Of a stretch of 16,589 nucleotides of DNA, positions 7,527 to 12,929 are shown piece by piece; positions within the stretch are counted from its first letter, which is position 1, and every line of letters starts with the position of its first letter. This DNA is from JBMZCV01 sp049613665 (GTDB lineage Bacteria; Bacteroidota; Bacteroidia; Chitinophagales; UBA2359): the NCBI GenBank assembly GCA_049613665.1, contig JBMZCV010000119.1, positions 1-16,589 on the forward strand, given 5' to 3'. The notes beneath the pieces were generated by a model, which did no database searches, was not told where the DNA came from, and was given only the letters and a program-made list of their open reading frames with translations. The position numbers and the translations under genes are program-made.

Positions 7527-7538
7527 AACATACACCAA

Positions 7539-7582
7539 ATAAAAAGTCGCATACTTCAACTCTGAAATATGCGACTTTTTAT
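7539..7582. terminator. Bidirectional intrinsic terminator after the DUF262 gene
   Basis: ATAAAAAGTCGCATA (7539-7553) and its exact inverse at 7568-7582 form a 15-bp stem around a 14-base loop. An A run on the left arm and a T run on the right arm give a U tract in either direction. It lies 12 bases after the DUF262 stop codon and upstream of the end of the convergent ABC exporter gene. It is the best intrinsic terminator in the left half of the window. Confidence 0.92.
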
Positions 7583-7700
7583 ATTTATTTTTAAACTAAA
7601 CTATATTCCAAACCCTCAGCTATTCTCGCTTTGAAATAAAATAAATATTATAAAAAAACATTTGCTTGTTTTTCTGTGTCAGCAATTAGTTTTTAAGGCC

Positions 7701-7800
7701 TTTTTTTATCAAAAGTTTAAACATACTATTTTTTTTAGGCTAAGGAAACCAATATTTCCTGTTTTTATGGCCTTTTGAACTGAAAAATAGTATGTTTCCC
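7701..7800 (+). repeat. MITE-like palindromic repeat, copy 1
   Basis: A 100-bp unit that recurs in inverted orientation at 10550-10649 with the same length and about 90% identity by eye (about ten differences, most in the centre). Its arms AAACATACTATTTTT (7719-7733) and exact inverse (7783-7797) would fold into a 15-bp stem. Between them is a 49-base centre containing AGGCTAAGG and TTTTGAACTG. It carries no coding capacity. It lies just after the 3' end of the ABC exporter gene and may also stabilise or end that transcript. It is most likely a non-autonomous mobile element or a REP-like repeat. Confidence 0.75.
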
Positions 7801-7840
7801 CTATCAAAAAAGGATTCTTTTGTTAAACCGAAAATAGCTG

Positions 7841-9607
7841 CTAAACCCTCGCCATCAACTGCGTATCATGCAATTTTTTATAATAGCCATCAATACTCAA
7901 TAATTCATCTGGCGAACCTATTTCCATCACTTTTCCTTTGTCCAACACCATAATTTTGTCGGCGTGCTGAATGGTACTTAAACGGTGGGCAATCACGATA
8001 GAAGTTCGATTTGTCACCAAGCGTTCAACGGCAAACTGCACCATTTCTTCCGTTTCGGTATCTACCGAAGAAGTCGCTTCGTCGAGTATCAAAATTTTCG
8101 GGTCGAACACCAAAGTTCTGATAAAAGAAATCAATTGACGCTGGCCAAGCGAAAGCGTCGCACCACGTTCCATCACTTCATAATCGTATTTGTTGGGCAG
8201 TTTTTCGATAAAATCATCTGCTCCCACAATTTTCGCTGCCTCATACACCTGCTCTTTCGTGATGTCTGGATTTCGCAAAGTGATATTGTCATACACCGAG
8301 CCAGAAAACAAAAATACATCTTGCAACACCAAACCTATATTCCTACGCAAAGCCGCCAAATCGTATTCTCGCACATCGATTCCATCAACTTTGATACAAC
8401 CTTTTTGAATGTCGTAGAAACGGTTTAGGATATTGATAACAGAAGATTTGCCTGCTCCTGTTGCTCCCACAATCGCCAAAGTTTCGCCAGCTTTTAGCTC
8501 AAAAGAAACATCTTTCAATACAAAATCTTTCTCGTTGTAGGCAAACCAAACTTTATCGAACAAAATATCGCCACGAAAATCTGCTTCTATCGTTCCTTTG
8601 TTTTCAATCACTTCATCTCTGTCCAAAATCTGAAACACTCTGTCGGAAGCCACCAAACCCATTTGCAAAGTATTGAACTTGTCGGCAAGCATTCGCATTG
8701 GGCGAAACAGCATATTGAGATACATGATAAATGCAATCAAAACACCCAAAGTCACTTGCGAATCAATCACAAGATTTGCACCAAACCAAACCAACAAACC
8801 CAAAGCACTTGCTTTAATGATTTCGACGGTTGGAAAGAAAATAGAATAGTACCAAATCGCTTGAATATGAGCCTTTTTTTGGCTATCGTTTATTTTTTCA
8901 AAGCTGCTCAATTCCTTTTTTTCGGCTGCAAAAATCTGCACAATACTCATGCCTGTGATATGTTCTTGCAAAAAAGCATTCATACGAGACACTTGCGTTC
9001 TCACAACTTGAAAAGTCGCTTTTACCTTTTCTTTAAACACATAAGTTGACCAAATCAGAAACGGAAACGGAATGAGACTCACCAAAGACAGCTTCCAATC
9101 GGTATAAAACATCAAAAACAAAACGGTAATAATAGTCAAAATGTCGGCTACAATCGTAATCATGCCTTGCGAAAAAACGCTATTTATCGCTTCCACATCA
9201 TTGATAGCTCTTGTTGTGGCGGTGCCAATAGGTGTGTTGTCGAAAAAACGAAGGCGAAAACGCAAAATATGCTCAAACACTTTCACACGCAATTCTTTGA
9301 TAACCGACTGCCCTAGCCAATTGGTCATATAAGTAAAATTGTAGCGAAAAACGGATTCTGTCAGCAATAAAGCCATGAGAAACATGACCATTTTGTTTAG
9401 TCCAGAAATATCGCCTTGAAAGATATAATCATCAATAGTAAGCTGAATCAAATAGGGCCGCAAAGGCGACAACAAAGCCAAAGTAATGGCCAACACGGAG
9501 GATATAATAAAAGCTTTTTTGAAAGGGATAGCCAGCCGCAATACTCGCTTAAAAAGTACCCAATCTAAAATATTTCCAGATTTATCTTTGTATGAAGTTT
9601 GGCTCAT
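7841..9607 (-). CDS. ABC exporter, fused permease and ATPase (MsbA-like)
   Basis: A 588-residue half-transporter of the type I exporter fold. Six membrane helices fill about residues 25-330; the ATPase domain follows. Walker A is GATGAGKSS (381-389), the Q-loop lies in VLQDVFLFSG, the signature is LSLGQ (about 485-489, a variant of LSGGQ), Walker B is ILILDEA with its catalytic Glu (about 505-511), and the switch His is in IAHRLST. It should work as a homodimer that exports lipids, drugs or peptides; the substrate cannot be told. The gene is transcribed to the left and ends near MITE-like copy 1. The lipoprotein gene lies 220 bp upstream on the same strand. It is not part of the peptide cluster to the right, which has its own exporter on the other strand. 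Confidence 0.93.
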   Translation of the reverse strand: MSQTSYKDKSGNILDWVLFKRVLRLAIPFKKAFIISSVLAITLALLSPLRPYLIQLTIDDYIFQGDISGLNKMVMFLMALLLTESVFRYNFTYMTNWLGQSVIKELRVKVFEHILRFRLRFFDNTPIGTATTRAINDVEAINSVFSQGMITIVADILTIITVLFLMFYTDWKLSLVSLIPFPFLIWSTYVFKEKVKATFQVVRTQVSRMNAFLQEHITGMSIVQIFAAEKKELSSFEKINDSQKKAHIQAIWYYSIFFPTVEIIKASALGLLVWFGANLVIDSQVTLGVLIAFIMYLNMLFRPMRMLADKFNTLQMGLVASDRVFQILDRDEVIENKGTIEADFRGDILFDKVWFAYNEKDFVLKDVSFELKAGETLAIVGATGAGKSSVINILNRFYDIQKGCIKVDGIDVREYDLAALRRNIGLVLQDVFLFSGSVYDNITLRNPDITKEQVYEAAKIVGADDFIEKLPNKYDYEVMERGATLSLGQRQLISFIRTLVFDPKILILDEATSSVDTETEEMVQFAVERLVTNRTSIVIAHRLSTIQHADKIMVLDKGKVMEIGSPDELLSIDGYYKKLHDTQLMARV

Positions 9608-9641
9608 TTTGCTACTTTGTTAGTTTTTTTGAAAATTTAAG

Positions 9642-9649
9642 CAAAAATA
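9642..9649 (-). promoter_or_regulatory. Possible -7 box for the ABC exporter gene
   Basis: Read on the minus strand this is TATTTTTG, an exact TAnnTTTG match about 35 bases ahead of the exporter ATG. At an 18-base distance upstream there is TTTC rather than TTTG, so the -33 element is imperfect. The box gives the exporter its own promoter separate from the lipoprotein gene. Confidence 0.4.
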
Positions 9650-9827
9650 CCTACACAAAAGGCATCTGAAATAGTGTTTTTGCTTAAAAATAAACAGTAT
9701 TTTGCTTTTATAGTTGCAAATTTAACCAAAATAAAACATTCTAGTGATTCAAAACTTAAATAATTGGCAGTTAATTCGATATGTAACCTTATCCTTGCTT
9801 TGAAACTTTACTATCAATTAATTCTCG

Positions 9828-10457
9828 CTAGTCCAATTGATTCAAAACTTCTGCTGGAATAATTTTAGAAAATAAGCCTTCTTTTTGCTTATCCACTTCA
9901 ATATATTGCCAAATATTTGAACCTTTTTTCGAAATCGCCAACATCGCTACATAAGCATCATTTATCAAAAAAGCATTTTCTTTTTCGTCAAAAACGACAT
10001 CATTTGTATCATACGACAACTCCAAATTACTTTTTACAAAGTCTTTGTTTGCCAACATTTCGCCACTTAAAGCCACTTTCACATCGCCACTATAATAAAT
10101 TTTAGCATACATTTTATCTTTAAAACCTATCACTTTGCTCACTTTTTCTATCTCATTGAGTTTTGTGTTGCGTTGCATACCCATCAATTTACCTTGCACA
10201 TAATTCATCATCAAATCGTCACGAGTTTTGTTTCCATAAGTAGGCGGATACAACATATCTATCACGTTTTCCCAACTTTCTGTATTGTATGAGTTGAGAT
10301 AATGCTTAATATCTGCTTCAAATTGGTTTTGCAAAACTTCTGTTGTCGACTTTTGCATTTTTTGTTTAGATGCCACTTTTGGAGTTGCTGAATTTTGCAT
10401 TTGGCAGGCACTAAGGGCAAAAAATAAAAACGAAATAAAGAAATATCGTGTATTCAT
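9828..10457 (-). CDS. Predicted lipoprotein of unknown function
   Basis: A 209-residue protein with a short hydrophobic signal and a lipobox LSAC ending at Cys18, so it should be cut by signal peptidase II and lipid-anchored. Gln follows the Cys. The mature part has a linker rich in Lys/Thr/Ser/Gln (about 19-45) and then a folded domain (about 46-209) with no motif I recognise. The helix-then-strand pattern (YNTESWENVIDMLYPPTYG, then several amphipathic strands) recalls NTF2/SnoaL-like folds, but this is a guess. It lies upstream of the ABC exporter on the same strand, 220 bp away, and both sit between the two inverted MITE-like copies. No catalytic residues can be named. Confidence 0.75.
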   Translation of the reverse strand: MNTRYFFISFLFFALSACQMQNSATPKVASKQKMQKSTTEVLQNQFEADIKHYLNSYNTESWENVIDMLYPPTYGNKTRDDLMMNYVQGKLMGMQRNTKLNEIEKVSKVIGFKDKMYAKIYYSGDVKVALSGEMLANKDFVKSNLELSYDTNDVVFDEKENAFLINDAYVAMLAISKKGSNIWQYIEVDKQKEGLFSKIIPAEVLNQLD

Positions 10458-10479
10458 AAAAAATTAGTTTTTAGTCAAA

Positions 10480-10677
10480 CATTATAACTACAATAGTTCG
10501 GACATTTTTTATAACAATTTTCAGTTGAATAAAAAGCTCCTTTTGGCAAGGGAAACATACTATTTTTCAGTTCAAAAGTCCATTAAATTTGCAAATATTG
10601 GCCACCTTAGCCTAAAAAAAATAGTATGTTTAAACCTTTGATAAAAAAACGTATAAATGTCCGAACCATTATAACTA
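10480..10677. mobile_element. MITE-like element with outer inverted repeats and direct flanks
   Basis: Outer arms GTTCGGACATTT (10495-10506) and the exact inverse at 10655-10666 enclose the second 100-bp palindromic unit. The identical 11-mer CATTATAACTA stands at 10480-10490 and 10667-10677, as a target-site duplication would. The left outer arm is offset by about four bases from the direct repeat, and the arms show wider imperfect symmetry into the flanks, so the exact ends are uncertain. No transposase is encoded, so movement would need an enzyme supplied in trans. Confidence 0.5.
10550..10649 (-). repeat. MITE-like palindromic repeat, copy 2 (inverted)
   Basis: The inverted partner of 7701-7800, with equal length and about 90% identity. 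The arms AAACATACTATTTTT (10553-10567) and exact inverse (10617-10631) are fully conserved, while most differences fall in the loop. Conservation of the stem and drift of the loop suggest that the folded form matters, or that transposition selects the ends. It lies upstream of the lipoprotein gene. Confidence 0.75.
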
Positions 10678-10880
10678 AAATCTTGTGGCAAGAATAATGC
10701 CTTTTTCTGCTAAAAGAGAAAAAATAGATAGTTGCTTTTAATTTGTCACAAAAATGTCTTTAAAAATTAAAAAGAAAATTATTAAAAAAAAATTTGTTTG
10801 CATATTTTACATATAAATCAATATATAATAAATGCAAACAAATTCTACTTTTATATTTTCATAAATAATTGATAATCAAC

Positions 10881-10910
10881 ATTTTACATTTTTTAAAAAA
10901 AATGTAAAAT
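10881..10910. repeat. Perfect 14-bp dyad in the cluster control region
   Basis: ATTTTACATTTTTT (10881-10894) and its exact inverse (10897-10910) are separated by two bases. The composition is almost pure A/T, so chance contributes, but both arms keep the TTTACA/TGTAAA core. ATTTTACAT also occurs at 10804-10812. It could be a regulator site or a bent, nucleoid-protein-binding segment. Confidence 0.4.
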
Positions 10911-10976
10911 AAATTCCAAAATATTTTCTAATTTTTAAAAGCTTCCAATCAAGTTTGTTATAAAAAGTATTTATTT

Positions 10977-11008
10977 TTTGGTACCAGTGACTATTTGTCA
11001 TAATTTTG
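10977..11008 (+). promoter_or_regulatory. Bacteroidota-type promoter of the Ser-rich peptide gene
   Basis: TTTG (10977-10980), exactly 20 bases, then TAATTTTG (11001-11008) is a full match to the -33/-7 consensus of Bacteroidota housekeeping promoters. Transcription should begin near 11013-11018, giving a leader of about 55 bases before the ATG at 11071. No Shine-Dalgarno sequence is seen; the bases before the ATG are AT-rich, as is usual in this phylum. Confidence 0.75.
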
Positions 11009-11070
11009 TCACAAATACGTCATTAATGCAAACGAATATTTTTATCTAACTCTTTAACAACTTATTAATT

Positions 11071-11298
11071 ATGGTAACTTTAAATTCAATTTTAACAGAT
11101 TTATCAGCCACTAAGGTAAATCAAATTGTAGAAGGTAACTTAAAAGGCGGTGGCAAAAGTTCTAGTAAAAGCAGCAAAAGCAGCAGTTCGAAATCAAGCT
11201 CTTCAAAAAGCTCGAAATCAAGTAGCTCAAATAATGGCGGTGGCGGCGGCTGTTGGTGTCCATGTTGGAGCTTCTCTTGGGGAAGTAATCCATACTAG
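11071..11298 (+). CDS. Ser/Lys-rich double-glycine-leader peptide (candidate RiPP precursor)
   Basis: A 75-residue peptide with three parts. Residues 1-27 look like a C39-type leader (hydrophobic/helical LSATKVNQIVEGNLKGG) ending in Gly26-Gly27. Residues 28-53 are a core of six Lys separated by runs of two to four Ser (19 Ser). Residues 54-75 are Asn-Asn, Gly5, then a Cys/Trp tail with CWCPCW (61-66) and SFSWGSNPY. No membrane segment is present. The Ser codons mix AGY and TCN types, so selection appears to act on the protein rather than on a simple DNA repeat. It lies upstream of a recognition-domain kinase and a C39 peptidase-transporter, so it is probably modified, cut after Gly-Gly and exported. 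The family is not one I recognise. A structural or adhesive secreted peptide is an alternative to a bacteriocin. Confidence 0.85.
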   Translation: MVTLNSILTDLSATKVNQIVEGNLKGGGKSSSKSSKSSSSKSSSSKSSKSSSSNNGGGGGCWCPCWSFSWGSNPY

Positions 11299-11393
11299 GA
11301 TTTAGCCAACTTTTAAGTGCAATATGAAATTGATATTTTATTTTTTTGACCCAAAAATATATATCAGATTTCCATCTACTTAAATTTTTTATT

Positions 11394-11480
11394 AGAGACT
11401 TACAAAACTCAAACTATCATATAGAAAATAATTAAACACTATTTTTTTAACAGATAGTTTTTTTGTAAGTCTCTTTTTTT
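11394..11480 (+). terminator. Terminator-like hairpin between peptide and kinase genes
   Basis: Left arm 11394-11418 and right arm 11453-11474 pair over about 22 positions, beginning with AGAGACTTACAAAA against its exact inverse; a three-base bulge (CTC) lies on the left side. A 34-base loop separates the arms, and the stem is followed by seven T (11474-11480). It sits 95 bases after the peptide stop codon. The expected effect is to end most transcripts after the peptide gene and let a fraction read through to the kinase-transporter genes, giving an excess of precursor. Confidence 0.85.
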
Positions 11481-11675
11481 GTTATAGCACAATATTTTTT
11501 TTGGCATAATTATTTCGTACTCAAAATATGAATATTCTATGACAAACAAAATTCGTGCAAGCAAAAATGCAAGCACAAGATAATTTCAACACTAAGAGAG
11601 TATTTCACTTTTTTTTGAGCTAAAAAAAAGCATCAAAAACACAATTTAAATTGCCTCTAATACAAAACTTATAAA
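11481..11675. other. Leader before the kinase gene
   Basis: Here 195 bases lie between the terminator hairpin and the kinase ATG. There is a direct repeat of TGCAAGCA (11556-11563 and 11568-11575), and a perfect small hairpin at 11608-11630 made of eight T and eight A around GAGCT. No TAnnTTTG promoter with a -33 element is evident. Transcription of the three downstream genes may therefore depend on read-through. Confidence 0.4.
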
Positions 11676-12929
11676 ATGAAATATTGCTTACCAAAACATT
11701 TTGACTTTTTAGATATTGTAGCAGAAGATTTGGGAGAAATGCAAAATAGCGAAGCGGGCCAACAAATTTTGAATGGCAAACTATTCGTTTTAGCTAATGA
11801 AAAACAAGGAAAATCATATCTCGTCAATCCAACGATTAAATTATTTCTCAATGCTTTTCAAATGCCTAATACGCTTGAAAATGTAGTGAAAGAGTTTGCG
11901 AAAAAAGCAAATTGTGAGATGGCACAAATCGCAGAAGCTATGCAGTTTTTCTTTGACAATATGAAAAGGCAAGGTTTTTTAGTGCGTGAAACTCAAATAG
12001 AAAATTCGGAGCAAACGGAAGAAATAGCAACACTTTTTGTCATTGGCCAAATGATAGACAATTATTTTATTGAGCGAGAAATAGACGATAGTAGCAATGT
12101 CGCTTTGTATTTGGCAAACGACATAAAAACAGAACAGCAAGTTGTTTTGAAGGTTTTGAAAATTTTGCCAAGCTATACAGAGTCGGAGTTGAAACGCAAA
12201 AAACATCTTTTTGAGCAGGAATTTTATTTGATGTATAAATTGCAAAATCAGCCTAATGTGTGCAAATTTATAAAATTTGTTGATGGCGATTTTCCCTATG
12301 CCGTTATGGAATTTATTGATGGGCAGAGTATCAAAAGCTTTAGCAAAAAAGAAGATGTTACGCTATTTGAGAAATTAGATGCTATCGGTCAGACTTTCAA
12401 ACTAATCGCTTCTTTGCATAAACATAAAATGCTACATGGCGATATTCATTCGGGAAATTTTTTGGTAACAGATGATAATACTGTCAAATTGATAGATTTT
12501 GGTTTGAGCAATCACGAAACTCCGCAGCAAAGCGAAATCATCAGAGTTGGCGGTGTCACACATTATATTCCGCCAGAGCGTATCAATACAAATTCATTTA
12601 AAATCGTACAAAAAAGAGCTAATTATAAAGCTGAAGTATTTCAACTTGGCGTAGTTGCGTATCGTATTTTGTACCAAAAAATGCCTTTCGTCGGCTTCAC
12701 TTGGCAAGATTTGAGCGAAGCCATTTTGAACAAAACTCCTCTTTTTGAATCACACACTCTCAAAGGCGAAAAGATACCAAATTTCGCTATTCAAATTTTA
12801 AAACAAACACTAAACAAACAAGCAGAAGAGCGATTTGAGCAAGCCATCGAACTACATGAAAAGTGGCATTATGAATTTCAAAAACAATATGTGAATGAGC
12901 AATTTAATAGACCAACAACTAAAGCGTAA
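11676..12929 (+). CDS. PqqD-like recognition domain fused to a Ser/Thr-kinase-like domain
   Basis: A 417-residue protein. Residues 35-104 resemble a PqqD-type RiPP recognition element: strands around KLFVLANE and KSYLVNP, then helices in IKLFLNAF, TLENVVKEF and IAEAMQFFFDNMKRQGFLV. Residues about 130-400 are a protein-kinase fold: VVLK with Lys159, an alpha-C Glu at 180 or 182, the catalytic loop HGDIHSGN (His254, Asp256, Asn261), DFG at 274-276, and a PPER end to the activation segment (IPPER). The glycine-rich loop is degenerate (IDDSSNV), so nucleotide binding may be atypical. No lanthionine lyase or cyclase domain is attached, and no membrane helix is seen. It likely binds the upstream leader and phosphorylates the Ser-rich core. 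The PCAT gene begins inside its last 35 bases, so translation is coupled. Confidence 0.85.
   Translation: MKYCLPKHFDFLDIVAEDLGEMQNSEAGQQILNGKLFVLANEKQGKSYLVNPTIKLFLNAFQMPNTLENVVKEFAKKANCEMAQIAEAMQFFFDNMKRQGFLVRETQIENSEQTEEIATLFVIGQMIDNYFIEREIDDSSNVALYLANDIKTEQQVVLKVLKILPSYTESELKRKKHLFEQEFYLMYKLQNQPNVCKFIKFVDGDFPYAVMEFIDGQSIKSFSKKEDVTLFEKLDAIGQTFKLIASLHKHKMLHGDIHSGNFLVTDDNTVKLIDFGLSNHETPQQSEIIRVGGVTHYIPPERINTNSFKIVQKRANYKAEVFQLGVVAYRILYQKMPFVGFTWQDLSEAILNKTPLFESHTLKGEKIPNFAIQILKQTLNKQAEERFEQAIELHEKWHYEFQKQYVNEQFNRPTTKA

Larger units (their letters stand above)
10741..11037. promoter_or_regulatory. Repeated motifs upstream of the Ser-rich peptide gene
   Basis: AATTTGTTTGCAT (10791-10803) and its exact inverse ATGCAAACAAATT (10832-10844) form a 13-bp dyad with a 28-base spacer. 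A third copy, ATGCAAACGAAT, lies at 11026-11037, just past the expected transcription start. A 23-base block beginning ATTTGTCACAAA (10741-10763) recurs as TTTTGTCACAAA (11004-11026, 19 of 23 identical), where it overlaps the -7 box. This is a plausible operator array for a regulator not encoded in the window. Confidence 0.45.
10458..11070. other. Intergenic region with repeat copy and cluster promoter
   Basis: A 613-base stretch without genes between the divergent lipoprotein and the Ser-rich peptide genes. Its left third holds MITE-like copy 2 inside a larger inverted repeat. The right part (10740-11070) is very AT-rich. It contains two strong dyads, repeated short motifs (ATGCAAACrAAT and TTTGTCACAAA), and a well-spaced promoter for the peptide gene; these are listed separately. 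Confidence 0.7.

Noticed and set aside
7985..9049. Several plus-strand frames of 70-147 codons opposite the ABC exporter gene.
   Set aside because: They lie entirely antisense to a well-supported gene and have no coherent domains or start context.
7841..9607. The MsbA-like exporter as part of the peptide cluster.
   Set aside because: It lacks a C39 domain, is on the opposite strand, lies beyond a repeat element, and the cluster already has its own PCAT.
11071..11298. Reading the Ser-rich ORF as a spurious low-complexity frame.
   Set aside because: It has a full TTTG-N20-TAATTTTG promoter, a double-glycine leader, mixed Ser codons, a terminator and a matching C39 exporter downstream.
11539..11583. 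A 14-codon reading frame (MTNKIRASKNASTR) between the terminator hairpin and the kinase gene.
   Set aside because: Too short to judge, no ribosome-binding context, and it merely spans the TGCAAGCA direct repeat; chance is the simplest explanation.
11676..12929. A class III or IV lanthipeptide synthetase.
   Set aside because: Only a kinase-like domain follows the recognition domain; there is no room or sequence for the lyase or the zinc-binding cyclase, and no separate genes for them in the window.
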